This document shows, one piece after another, positions 53,890 through 62,006 of a DNA stretch of 64,000 bases. The stretch covers positions 310,001 to 374,000 of the forward strand of contig JADJLR010000002.1 of the NCBI GenBank assembly GCA_016710015.1. The letters run 5' to 3'. The position numbers and the translations under genes were made by a program. Under the pieces are notes generated by a model. That model was not told the origin of the DNA. It worked only from the letters and a program-made list of their open reading frames with translations, and ran no database searches. Source of the stretch: Flavobacteriales bacterium (GTDB lineage Bacteria > Bacteroidota > Bacteroidia > Flavobacteriales_F > PHOS-HE28). The stretch's first letter is position 1. Each line of letters begins with the position of its first letter.

Positions 53890-54642
53890 ATGGCCCGGAT
53901 CTTCAACTCCATCCGCCGACGTTTGCTCACGCAGAACCGGTTCACCCACTACCTCGTCTACGCCACCGGCGAGATCGTGCTGGTGGTTGTTGGGATCCTG
54001 ATCGCGCTGCAACTCAACACGGACAAGGACCTTAGGAAAGCCCGTTCCACGGAACTCAATTACCTGCGCAACATCAAGAGCGATCTGCTCGCGAACAAGG
54101 ACAAGGTGAACGACTTCCTCACGCTCCGGACCAACTGCATCGGAGCGGCGCAACGGGTCATTGCACAGATCGATGCGGGCACCGTGACCGACTGGAAAAC
54201 GCTCAACACCGATATGATCGCCATCTTCGATTGGAAGCGGTATTACCCGATCAACTACACGGTGGAAGAACTCCTGAACTCCGGGAGCTTGGCCCAGCTA
54301 AGCAATGACAGCATCAAGACTTCGCTCTTGGTGCTCGAATCCCTGTACAAGCAAGCAAAGGCCGAAGAGGACCATTTCCGCTTCGACTCCGAAGAGATCA
54401 TTTACAAACCGGTTTACGAGCTCATGGACCTGGGGCCGTCATTGGACGTACACATGGGCAAGGATGTCGTGCTGCAGCAAAAGGACTTCGATCCCTACTT
54501 CGCAGATGTGCGGGTGAAGAACGGCTTTCTCATGGTCCTGGTCGAATTCTCCACCATGAACGCACAACTGAAGGAGATCGCGGAAATGTGTGATCGGCTC
54601 ATTGCCATGATCGACGGCGAACTTGAAATGCACCGCCCATGA
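53890..54642 (+). CDS. DUF6090 family membrane protein, copy 1
   Basis: 250 residues. The family signature is at the N-terminus: a basic stretch (MARIFNSIRRRLLTQNRFTH), then the helix YLVYATGEIVLVVVGILIAL ending QLNTDK. The remaining 200 residues are helical (LNYLRNIKSDLLANKDKVND) and would lie outside the cytoplasm. Function unknown; this family often occurs in tandem in Bacteroidota. It overlaps copy 2 by four bases (ATGA). Confidence 0.85.
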   Translation: MARIFNSIRRRLLTQNRFTHYLVYATGEIVLVVVGILIALQLNTDKDLRKARSTELNYLRNIKSDLLANKDKVNDFLTLRTNCIGAAQRVIAQIDAGTVTDWKTLNTDMIAIFDWKRYYPINYTVEELLNSGSLAQLSNDSIKTSLLVLESLYKQAKAEEDHFRFDSEEIIYKPVYELMDLGPSLDVHMGKDVVLQQKDFDPYFADVRVKNGFLMVLVEFSTMNAQLKEIAEMCDRLIAMIDGELEMHRP

Positions 54643-55376
54643 TCAAATTCTTCCGCCAGTTCCGCCAACGTATGCTGAACGAGAACCGCTTTTCGAAGTA
54701 CTTGCTCTATGCCGTTGGCGAGATCGTACTGGTGGTGATCGGGATACTCATCGCGTTGAACATCAACAACGCCAGCGCTGAATCGCGAACGCGCAACAAG
54801 GAACTGGTCCTGCTCAAGGAAATGCGGCAGAACCTGAGCGCGGACCTGCGCGATGTGCGGTTCAACGTCGTTGGCAACAAGGGACGGACACGATCTAACG
54901 AGGCCGTCCTGAAAGCCCTTCAGGACCGGGCCGAACTCGACGACAGCCTGAAACATCACTTCGGGAACATCCTGGGAAATTATCAGATGAGCGAGAACAC
55001 CGCTGCCTGGGAGAACCTGAAGTCGGTCGGCATCGACCTGATCTCCGACGATAGTCTTCGCAATGCCATAGCAGCCCTGTACTCCACCAAATACGTGTAC
55101 CAGGAGAATCTGGAGAAGAACATGGACGATCACTATCAGTGGAACCAGCTATACCCAATGGTCCTGAAGAACTTGGATGTGGAAGCAGTATGGGTATCGG
55201 CAACGCCTGTGGACCATGAGGGACTTATGGATGACAGGGAATTCCGTGAGGTGTTGAAAATGAACCTCTTCATTCGCAGGTACATGCAAGGGCAATACGA
55301 AGCGATCGAGGACGAGATAGAGGACATCCTCGAACGGCTGGATGCTCACATCCGGCACCTTGAGGCTCGCACGTAA
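54639..55376 (+). CDS. DUF6090 family membrane protein, copy 2
   Basis: 245 residues. N-terminus MIKFFRQFRQRMLNENRFSK, then YLLYAVGEIVLVVIGILIAL and NINNASAE. The remainder (LVLLKEMRQNLSADLRDVRF, ALYSTKYVYQENLEKNMDDH) is closest to copy 5 among the five, and differs strongly from copies 1 and 3. Ends 12 bases before copy 3. Confidence 0.85.
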   Translation: MIKFFRQFRQRMLNENRFSKYLLYAVGEIVLVVIGILIALNINNASAESRTRNKELVLLKEMRQNLSADLRDVRFNVVGNKGRTRSNEAVLKALQDRAELDDSLKHHFGNILGNYQMSENTAAWENLKSVGIDLISDDSLRNAIAALYSTKYVYQENLEKNMDDHYQWNQLYPMVLKNLDVEAVWVSATPVDHEGLMDDREFREVLKMNLFIRRYMQGQYEAIEDEIEDILERLDAHIRHLEART

Positions 55377-55388
55377 CGCGCATCGACA

Positions 55389-56207
55389 ATGATCAAATTC
55401 TTCCGCCAGTTCCGCCAATGCATGATCAAGGAGAACCGCGTTTCGCAATACCTCTTGTATGCCATCGGCGAGATCGTGCTGGTGGTGATCGGGATCTTGA
55501 TCGCGTTGCAGATCAACACCTGGAATGAAGGTCGAAAGAGCCAAGCACTGGTCATGGTCCGCTTGTCCGAACTGGTCCAGGATCTTGAGTTGGACCGGTG
55601 GCATTTCGACTATCACCTTCGATTGGCCGAGGCGGAGAACCACCGCATCGATAGTATACGTACCCTGCTAAGCGATGGGTCTGCCGATCAGGAGGTACTA
55701 ATGCGCATGATCAAGAATGGTTCCGGTTTTTTGACCCGCCTGCAATGGGTGATGATCGCCACCACTGAATTCCCCCAATTGCATCAGAAGACCCTTCTCT
55801 CTCTACAGAATTCCGGTCAACTGGCCATCTTCGACCATGAGCTTCAAGAGTCCATAGGCAGTTTCTATGGCTTTCACCAGAAATACTCCTTCATGATCGA
55901 GGAGATCATGAAGGAGAAGAACATCGTCCATGCCGATTTTGTACGGTCGGTCCCTTACGATCCAAACCCAGAAGCGAGCAAATTGAATGCGGTCCTAGTG
56001 GAACAATTGTGGAGCAAGGTGGATGAAGCCGAGGCCGGTAGGAGCTATATCACGCTATTGAACACCTTTCACGAGCTCAACACGAAGACCATCTTCTTCA
56101 ATTCCATGCGCTTGGGAAAGACCAAGATCATGATCGATGAGATGAATGCAGTGCTCCATTCTGTGGATGGCGTTGAGGAGGACCAAAAAGAAGCATCAGA
56201 GCTATGA
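55389..56207 (+). CDS. DUF6090 family membrane protein, copy 3
   Basis: 272 residues, the longest copy. N-terminus MIKFFRQFRQCMIKENRVSQ, then YLLYAIGEIVLVVIGILIAL and QINTWNEG. The distal part is its own variant (LVQDLELDRWHFDYHLRLAE, SFYGFHQKYSFMIEEIMKEK). It overlaps copy 4 by four bases. Confidence 0.85.
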   Translation: MIKFFRQFRQCMIKENRVSQYLLYAIGEIVLVVIGILIALQINTWNEGRKSQALVMVRLSELVQDLELDRWHFDYHLRLAEAENHRIDSIRTLLSDGSADQEVLMRMIKNGSGFLTRLQWVMIATTEFPQLHQKTLLSLQNSGQLAIFDHELQESIGSFYGFHQKYSFMIEEIMKEKNIVHADFVRSVPYDPNPEASKLNAVLVEQLWSKVDEAEAGRSYITLLNTFHELNTKTIFFNSMRLGKTKIMIDEMNAVLHSVDGVEEDQKEASEL

Positions 56208-56368
56208 TCAAATTCTTCCGCCAGTTCCGCCAACGCATGATCAAAGAGAACCGAGTTTCCCGCTACCTGCTCTACGCCATCGGTGAGATCGTGCTGGTGG
56301 TTGTCGGGATCTTGATGCCCTCGCTCTGCCCCGACCCTAAAGGGTGCGCCAACACACAGAACCGGTGA
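56204..56368 (+). pseudogene. DUF6090 copy 4, cut off by the DUF559 cassette
   Basis: The first 37 codons, MIKFFRQFRQRMIKENRVSR then YLLYAIGEIVLVVVGIL, match the other copies almost base for base. After ATCTTGAT the sequence switches to the left inverted repeat of the DUF559 cassette and stops after 17 unrelated codons. The 600 or so bases that should follow are absent. Confidence 0.85.
56317..56350. repeat. Left inverted repeat of the DUF559 cassette
   Basis: The core GCCCCGACCCTAAAGGGTGC followed by GCC (56328-56350) matches the reverse complement of the right repeat at 20 of 23 positions; similarity extends outward through GCCCTCGCT. It is directly preceded by GAT. Confidence 0.8.
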
Positions 56369-56370
56369 AC

Positions 56371-56802
56371 ATGAAAAAGGACAGTTTGGATATCAATGGA
56401 ATGCATAATGGAGCCAGTTCCAGGGTATTCAAGAATGCCGCAAAACTCAGAGAGTCCCTGACTGAATCAGAGATAAGACTCTGGGAGTTCTTGAAGACCA
56501 AACCACTTGGACACAAATTCCGAAGACAGCATCCAATCGCAGGCTATGTACTGGACTTCTATTGTCATAAACTAAGACTGTCGATCGAACTCGATGGTGG
56601 CTATCATTTCAGCAAGGAACAAAGGGCTAAGGATGCTGTTCGTACTTCATATCTAAAGGAGCTCGGCATTTCTGAATTGAGGTTCTCCAATAAGCAGATC
56701 CTCGAGGACTTTGAACCTACGATCGTACTATTAATGACGATCCTGCGCGAGGGCCCGCCCTTTAGGGTTGGGGCAAGCGCAGGCGATCTCACTGCCCGAT
56801 GA
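56371..56802 (+). CDS. DUF559 domain endonuclease-like protein
   Basis: 143 residues from ATG 56371 (MKKDSLDINGMHNGASSRVF). DUF559 is a Vsr-like PD-(D/E)xK nuclease fold: LRESLTESEIRLWEFLKTKP, FRRQHPIAGYVLDFYCHKLR, LSIELDGGYHF with the Asp/Glu catalytic candidates, and LRFSNKQILEDFEPTIVLLM. Lower GC and different codon use from its neighbours suggest transfer. It is flanked by inverted repeats, the last 17 or so codons lie in the right repeat, and its TGA overlaps the ATG of DUF6090 copy 5. Confidence 0.85.
   Translation: MKKDSLDINGMHNGASSRVFKNAAKLRESLTESEIRLWEFLKTKPLGHKFRRQHPIAGYVLDFYCHKLRLSIELDGGYHFSKEQRAKDAVRTSYLKELGISELRFSNKQILEDFEPTIVLLMTILREGPPFRVGASAGDLTAR
56752..56784. repeat. Right inverted repeat of the DUF559 cassette
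   Basis: GGCCCGCCCTTTAGGGTTGG followed by GGC (56752-56774), extended by AAGCGCAGGC. It is the inverted partner of 56317-56350 and is directly followed by GAT, the same three bases that precede the left repeat. Confidence 0.8.
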
Positions 56803-57518
56803 TCAAATTCTTCCGAAATATCCGCCAACGCATGATCAAAGAGAACCGTGTTTCGAAGTAGCTGCTGTACGCCATCGGCGAGATTGTGCTGGTGGTGATC
56901 GGGATCTTCCTGGCACTGCAACTGAACAACTGGAACGCCGAACGCAAGGAGTCCGACAAAGAGATCGGATCGTTGAAGGAAATGCGACAGAACTTGGAAA
57001 GTGACCTCGCCGATTGCAGGTACAACATCAACATGAACGAGCGGATGCACAGCGGCTGTGTGGCTGTATTGAAGCACCTTGAAGAACGAACTCCTTTCCA
57101 CGATCCGCTGCGTGTGCATTACGGGAACATCTTCGGATCCACCGTCCTGACGCCGAACACCTCGGCCTTCGATAACCTGAAAAGCATCGGCTTCGACCTG
57201 GTCAAGAAGGACAGTTTGCGGCGTAGCATTACTGCGTTGTACTCCGAGCGTTATACTTACCTGAATAAGCTTGAAACCGGCTACGACGCGCACCTCCAGA
57301 GCTTCGACTTGGGCCCGCAGGTCTACGAAAAGATCGTGATTGATACCGTTTGGAAGAGCGGTCACCCCATCGACTCCATGGCGCTCATGGATGACAATGC
57401 GTTCAAAGGCGTGGTGCGCATGAACGTGTTCACGCGGGGCTATATGGTTCGGATCTATCAAGGCTTCGAGAAGCAGATCCTCGAGCTGATGGAGATGATC
57501 GATGAGGAACTGGAATAG
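56799..57518 (+). pseudogene. DUF6090 copy 5 with in-frame TAG
   Basis: 240 codons, MIKFFRNIRQRMIKENRVSK, then TAG at 56859-56861, then LLYAIGEIVLVVIGIFLALQ and a full distal domain (SLKEMRQNLESDLADCRYNI, ALYSERYTYLNKLETGYDAH). Copy 2 has TAC (Tyr) at this site, so a single base change explains the stop. Everything after it is intact; a GTG at 56886 could allow restart but would lose the first half of the membrane helix. Confidence 0.8.
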
Positions 57519-57816
57519 CACGCTCTCGGATCAGTTCCTTCCATTTCAACGGTAAGGTCAGATGGGTATCGCTGATGATCGGATCCGACCGCACTTCGAT
57601 GAAGTAGATGGTGAACTGTTGCAGAGGACGGTTCGATCTCAACGGATCGGGTTCACCTGAAGTGTCCCTATCGACCAGTCCTTGTTCCATACGCACATCC
57701 AACTCGTCCATTGTCGGCCCGTCCAGTATTCCAGAAATGCGTTCGAGGCGAACTTGCCTCACCGCAGTGGTACGATCCGCAGAATTGAAAGAGGTCTTGC
57801 ATGTTGGGCATTGCAG
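57430..57816 (-). CDS. Possible small CxxC protein in frame after the MFS stop
   Basis: In the same frame as the MFS gene and five codons after its TGA, the minus strand reads LQCPTCKTSFNSADRTTAVR, then QVRLERISGILDGPTMDELD and QFTIYFIEVRSDPIISDTHL. The CPTC pair and the strand-like pattern look protein-like. No ATG lies in this frame; CTG 57816 or GTG 57762 would be needed. Its 3' end overlaps DUF6090 copy 5 on the other strand. It may be a decayed or chance frame. Confidence 0.3.
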   Translation of the reverse strand: MQCPTCKTSFNSADRTTAVRQVRLERISGILDGPTMDELDVRMEQGLVDRDTSGEPDPLRSNRPLQQFTIYFIEVRSDPIISDTHLTLPLKWKELIRERAIPVPHRSSPSARGSASRSLDRSEPYSPA

Positions 57817-57831
57817 TATTGGATACCGTGT

Positions 57832-59058
57832 TCATTTGAGCGCACTTGCCTCGCGCGCCATCATACGCTGCACAAGCAACAAAGCACCCATGGCCAACAC
57901 CATCACCGTTGCGAACACGTACCACGTCACTTCGAAGCCGAACCACGCAACAAGGTTGAGCCCCAGCGTGTGACCGATGATGTGCGCGACGCTCCACGAG
58001 ATGGTGAAGAGCGCCATGTAGGCGCCGGGCTGCCCACGGTCCGAGCGGTCGTAGGCAAATCGGTTCATGAAGGGAAAATTGAGCATCTCCCCCACCGTCA
58101 TCAGCACCATGCCCACCCACAGGAAGGCGATCACTGGAAAGAAGTTCAGCACTAAAAAACTGAGTGCGAAGAGGACCACACTGAAGACCAGTATGCGATA
58201 GAGGCCGAACTTCCGATCCTCGCAGAACTTGATCAATGGCATCTCGAGAAGGAAGATCAACGATCCATTCAGGCTGAGCAGAACACCGATGCCGAATTCG
58301 CTCAAGCCATGCACTTCCCTATAGAACAAGGGCATCGTGCTGAAGTATTGAAGAAAGGGAATGCTGATGAGCACCATGGCCAGTAGGAAGACCAAGAACG
58401 GACCATCTCGGTATGGTGACCTTGTGGCCACGGATCTAGCCGCGTCATGATCCATGCGTGCTTGCGTCCTAGGGAGGCCATACCACATGATCCCCACCGC
58501 CACGAAACAGGTGAGGCCATCCACCCAGAACAAGCCGCTATACCCTGAAGTAGCAATGATCGACCCCCCTATAGCAGGACCAAAGCTGAAACCCAAATTG
58601 ATGGCCAAGCGCACCAACGTGACGGCACGGGTACGGTTCTCCGGCTTGGCATACGCACGAAGAGCCACGAATACGGCCGGTCGGAAGGAATCCATCAGCA
58701 CCGTAAGCAGAAAGACCGCGACGCAGAATGGCAAGAACCCGACAACGAATTGGAGCAGGATGAACCCGAGCCCCGTGGCGAACAAGGACCCGATCAAGAC
58801 ATCATAGAACCCGATCCTGTCCGTAAGCCTACCGCCCAGCCAGGAACCGAGCACCGAACCCGCTCCGAAGCAACTCATGACCCAACCGACCTGAGGAAGA
58901 CTCAGACCCATGTCCGCAGTGAGATACAAGGACAGGAAAGGGATCACCATGGATCCTGCCCGGTTCACGAAGGTGACCAATGCCAGCATCCACACCTCGC
59001 GACGCAATCCGCTGAACGAGTGGACATAGTACCGGTATGCGCGGAGAAAGGGTTGCAC
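57832..59058 (-). CDS. MFS transporter
   Basis: 408 residues with 12 predicted helices, a major facilitator. The loop 2-3 signature is GSWLGGRLTDRIGFYDVLIG, and FAYDRSDRGQPGAYMALFTI lies in the second half. Such drug:proton or sugar antiporters use the proton gradient; the substrate is unknown. No obvious regulator is adjacent. Confidence 0.88.
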   Translation of the reverse strand: MQPFLRAYRYYVHSFSGLRREVWMLALVTFVNRAGSMVIPFLSLYLTADMGLSLPQVGWVMSCFGAGSVLGSWLGGRLTDRIGFYDVLIGSLFATGLGFILLQFVVGFLPFCVAVFLLTVLMDSFRPAVFVALRAYAKPENRTRAVTLVRLAINLGFSFGPAIGGSIIATSGYSGLFWVDGLTCFVAVGIMWYGLPRTQARMDHDAARSVATRSPYRDGPFLVFLLAMVLISIPFLQYFSTMPLFYREVHGLSEFGIGVLLSLNGSLIFLLEMPLIKFCEDRKFGLYRILVFSVVLFALSFLVLNFFPVIAFLWVGMVLMTVGEMLNFPFMNRFAYDRSDRGQPGAYMALFTISWSVAHIIGHTLGLNLVAWFGFEVTWYVFATVMVLAMGALLLVQRMMAREASALK

Positions 59059-59417
59059 CGGGCAAACCTAACCGGCCACTCCGGCTCCCAAGCGGAAGTC
59101 GCTGCATATTCAAGGCCGCCTCGCACATGAACCGGCCCGGTCGACACATCCGTTCCGGCATAACGCAATGGTCACCTCTTCCAGCACCCAAGCCCTCTTC
59201 GCATGATCCGCCAGAACCGCCATTTACTTCCTGTTCTTCAACTAGTTATACTCCCCTTGTACCGATCCTGGAACGCTTGTGGAAGACACCGGATCATGGT
59301 TCCGGAATGGCCTAGGAAAAGGTCATCCAGTTGGTTCATTTCTCCAACTTGCGACCACAAGTTGGTCTATACCACCGCCAAGTCCTACTTTGCGCCGCTT
59401 TCCACAGTTTGGAGCCC
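59059..59417. other. 359-base gap with a small inverted repeat
   Basis: No gene seen. CCAACTTG (59344-59351) and CAAGTTGG (59358-59365) form a short perfect hairpin. CCTACTTTGCGCC (TACTTTGC at 59386) may be the -7 region of the gene at 59418. Confidence 0.45.
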
Positions 59418-59639
59418 ATGGCAAAGACGACAAAACCGGTACGCATTCTCTCTTCAGGTTTCGTGAAATTGAAGGTGAAGGCGATCACCTCGAAGACCGA
59501 GAAGAAGAAGGCTTGTGAGGAATATTTGAAGCGCATGAAGGCTCAACGGCTGGAGCAGAAGCGCACGCGAAGCACGGTAGAGGATACCGATGATGCGATC
59601 CGCTTCTTGACAGGAGAGATCGATCACTTGAGTTCCTAG
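59418..59639 (+). CDS. Small basic protein of unknown function
   Basis: 73 residues from ATG 59418 (MAKTTKPVRILSSGFVKLKV), very Lys/Arg-rich, with a helix KKACEEYLKRMKAQRLEQKR and an acidic end (VEDTDDAIRFLTGEIDHLSS). It may bind nucleic acid, but no family is recognised. The longer upstream frame is unlikely to be coding. Confidence 0.55.
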   Translation: MAKTTKPVRILSSGFVKLKVKAITSKTEKKKACEEYLKRMKAQRLEQKRTRSTVEDTDDAIRFLTGEIDHLSS

Positions 59640-59805
59640 GTCCGAGCTTTTCACGAATATGCAGGGCTGACCGGCCCATGTATGTGTGATGTCCCGATGC
59701 ATTTGGGCCGTTCAAAGGATTCCTGCAACATTGTTTCCGGACCATGCCTTGTTCAAGCCCAATTGCCTTGACCGAGCGACTGATCCCAATGGAGCGATCC
59801 GCCAT

Positions 59806-59854
59806 ATCGTGAACGACCGACCGGATCATCGTGATCCGGTCGGTCGTTCACGAT
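59806..59854. repeat. Perfect 49-nt palindrome, 23-nt arms, 3-nt loop
   Basis: Arm 59806-59828 starts ATCGTGAACGACCGACCGGA and ends TCA; its exact reverse complement is 59832-59854; the loop is TCG. It lies 17 bases beyond the DUF937 stop on that gene's strand. No T-run. Confidence 0.92.
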
Positions 59855-59870
59855 TCGTCCGCGCGGTCGA

Positions 59871-60305
59871 TCAGCCCTTGAAGAGCTTGCCCAGCATGCC
59901 TTTGGCCATGCCAGCGATCCCGCCTCCTCCAAGGAGTGACTGCAAGTTCTTCGCATCGCCACCCACGTGCTTGGAGATCAGTTCAGTGACCATCGGAACC
60001 AACATGGCGGAAACACCGCTGGCCTTGCCTGCATCCAAGCCAACGGAATTCACCAATTTGCTTTGCAACACACTCCCGATGTTGCTCATGATCCCATCCG
60101 CTGCGGCATTGTTCTTCTGCTGGCTGAAGAGGTTCATCACATCGTCCATACCGAAGCCATCGCCACCGCCTACTACTTGTTTTACGCTATCGGCGGCTGC
60201 GGTCACAGAGCCACCAGCCTGCTTTTCGTCCAGCCCGAACTGGCTTATGAGTTGGGGTACGGCGGACTTCTGAAGGTTGGAGAGGATCTGGTCGAACATG
60301 GTCAT
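59871..60305 (-). CDS. DUF937 domain protein
   Basis: 144 residues, soluble and helical with glycine-rich linkers: FDQILSNLQKSAVPQLISQF, KQVVGGGDGFGMDDVMNLFS, MLVPMVTELISKHVGGDAKN, LLGGGGIAGMAKGMLGKLFK. This is the DUF937 pattern (YidB-like), function unknown, cytoplasmic. A large hairpin follows. Confidence 0.8.
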   Translation of the reverse strand: MTMFDQILSNLQKSAVPQLISQFGLDEKQAGGSVTAAADSVKQVVGGGDGFGMDDVMNLFSQQKNNAAADGIMSNIGSVLQSKLVNSVGLDAGKASGVSAMLVPMVTELISKHVGGDAKNLQSLLGGGGIAGMAKGMLGKLFKG

Positions 60306-60415
60306 CTGTGTGTTTTGATTCAGTCTTGAGACGTGCCTGTTCTATCGAGGTCACATGCGGAACTACGGACGAGTGGTTCGTACCATTGAACGATCTTTGA
60401 CCACGAAGCGATCCT

Positions 60416-61192
60416 ATGGCCATGCAAGACGGATATGTGAACAGCACGATACTGGACGGTGTAGCCACCGTGACCTTCCATCACCCCAAGAGCAATAGCC
60501 TCCCCGGACAGGTGCTCCGCGCCATGGCCGATGCCATTTCGGCGGCGGGTAAGGACCATTTGGTCCGGGTGATCGTGCTGCGGAGCGAAGGTGACAAGGC
60601 GTTCTGCGCCGGTGCCAGTTTCGATGAATTGGTCGCGATCAATACCGTTGATGAAGGACTGCGGTTCTTCAACGGATTCGCACAGGTGATCAATGCCATC
60701 CGTACGGTTCCCGTTCTGGTGCTCGGCAGGATCCATGCACATGCCGTTGGCGGAGGCGTGGGACTGGCTTGCGCTGTGGACATCGCCTATGCGCATGAAA
60801 AGGCCAGTGTACGATTGAGCGAATTGGCCATCGGAATAGGCCCGTTCGTGGTCGGGCCGGCCGTGGAACGCAAGGTCGGCGTGGGCACCTTCGGCCTATT
60901 GTCCGCCACACCCGCCTTGCGTCGCGACGCGGACTGGTGCGTTCAACATGGTCTATATGCGGAACACCTACCCACCATCGAAGCGCTGGATGCTCGGATA
61001 GAAGCACACACCCGCGAATTGGTCGGCTACAGCCCCGATGCCATGGCCGAGTTGAAGAAGGTATTGTGGCGTGGTACCGAAGATTGGGACACATTGCTCG
61101 CCGAACGGGCCGAGATCAGCGGTCGTTTGGTCCTGAGCCATCATACCCGAGAGGCCATTGGGCGGTTCAAGGCCACAGCAGCCAAGCGCTGA
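60416..61192 (+). CDS. Enoyl-CoA hydratase/isomerase family protein
   Basis: 258 residues, crotonase fold: GVATVTFHHPKSNSLPGQVL, oxyanion-hole segments CAGASFDELVAI and AHAVGGGVGLACAVDIAYAH, then SVRLSELAIGIGPFVVGPAV. A glutamate in RLSELAIG is in the right place to be a catalytic acid. It would add water to, or isomerise, an enoyl-CoA. It could serve fatty-acid, amino-acid or phenylacetate breakdown, since paaZ lies in the same window but 54 kb away. Its stop abuts the DUF4293 stop (TGATCA). Confidence 0.85.
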   Translation: MAMQDGYVNSTILDGVATVTFHHPKSNSLPGQVLRAMADAISAAGKDHLVRVIVLRSEGDKAFCAGASFDELVAINTVDEGLRFFNGFAQVINAIRTVPVLVLGRIHAHAVGGGVGLACAVDIAYAHEKASVRLSELAIGIGPFVVGPAVERKVGVGTFGLLSATPALRRDADWCVQHGLYAEHLPTIEALDARIEAHTRELVGYSPDAMAELKKVLWRGTEDWDTLLAERAEISGRLVLSHHTREAIGRFKATAAKR

Positions 61193-61666
61193 TCAGCGCA
61201 GGCGATCCACACTGCGAATGAGCACTTCATCCGAACGGATGGCCCGCTCCGCCATGAACGCTAGGATCAGCGCTACTACAGGTGCGAAGAAGGACAATCC
61301 GAAGTGGCGCTCCACCTCACCATCCACTTCCAAATAGGCCTGTACCGAATTGTCCGTGATGAATAGGAATGCGACCATTGCCAACAAAAGCAAATAGGTT
61401 CCACGAACGAACCGCATTTGGCGTGGGCGGTTCCTATAGAATGTGATGCTGACCAAGAGCGCCAAACCGAGGATGGTCAAGATGATCGAGAAGGGCACTT
61501 TCATCACAATGTGCTCTAAGGCCACCCCATTCGCACCGTAAAGGCCGGTGGTCCGGAATACGAAGGCCTCATGGGCCTGGTGGTAGGTGGCAACCGGAAA
61601 ACCCCAAGTGATCAGCGCAAGAATACCGGCTGCAAGCAGAAAGAGACTCTGTTTCCGTAAGAGCAT
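61193..61666 (-). CDS. DUF4293 family membrane protein
   Basis: 157 residues with four helices (LLAAGILALITWGFPVAT, IILTILGLALLVSITFY, YLLLLAMVAFLFITD, FFAPVVALILAFMAERAI). The sequence VERHFGLSFFAPVVALILAF and the RAIRSDEVLIRSVDRLR ending match DUF4293, a Bacteroidota family usually found next to rho, as here (divergent, 340 bases apart). Function unknown. Confidence 0.88.
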   Translation of the reverse strand: MLLRKQSLFLLAAGILALITWGFPVATYHQAHEAFVFRTTGLYGANGVALEHIVMKVPFSIILTILGLALLVSITFYRNRPRQMRFVRGTYLLLLAMVAFLFITDNSVQAYLEVDGEVERHFGLSFFAPVVALILAFMAERAIRSDEVLIRSVDRLR

Positions 61667-62006
61667 GACGCGTTCCTAATTCGAGGCAAAAGTAATGCTC
61701 GGGCAATGGATCGGACGCTCTCCACCATCCTATACAGAGCACGTTACGAACCAAGGATGGGGTGGAACTCCCCTTTCATGCCACAGTTGCTGCCGCCGAA
61801 GTATTCGAAGAATAATGGTTTGAACATTGGACAGAAGCACGTAACATTGCACCGTAGTCCTTTGGATCGGAGCACTCGTCGAGACGACGGAGCGTCATTT
61901 CGGTCCTGACCAAGCTTCCTACACTGCGTTCGATCCTACGAAGTCCACGGACTTTACAACCCGATCCGCCATTCGGCCGAAGGCCACAAACCCATTCCAT
62001 TCGTCC
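61667..62006. other. Divergent DUF4293-rho intergenic region
   Basis: 340 bases without a gene. It holds the DUF4293 promoter box. Upstream of rho I see no clear -7 box; a long untranslated leader with CACTCGTCGAGACGACGGAG-type inverted stretches near 61868-61890 could be involved in rho autoregulation, which is known in other bacteria. Confidence 0.4.
61687..61694 (-). promoter_or_regulatory. -7 promoter element TACTTTTG for DUF4293
   Basis: Minus-strand TACTTTTG matches TAnnTTTG exactly and ends 20 bases before the start at 61666. Confidence 0.55.

Noticed and set aside
53890..57518. DUF6090 array as part of a phage-defence island with the DUF559 nuclease
   Set aside because: No helicase, methyltransferase or other defence gene is nearby, and the nuclease interrupts a family member rather than forming an operon with it.
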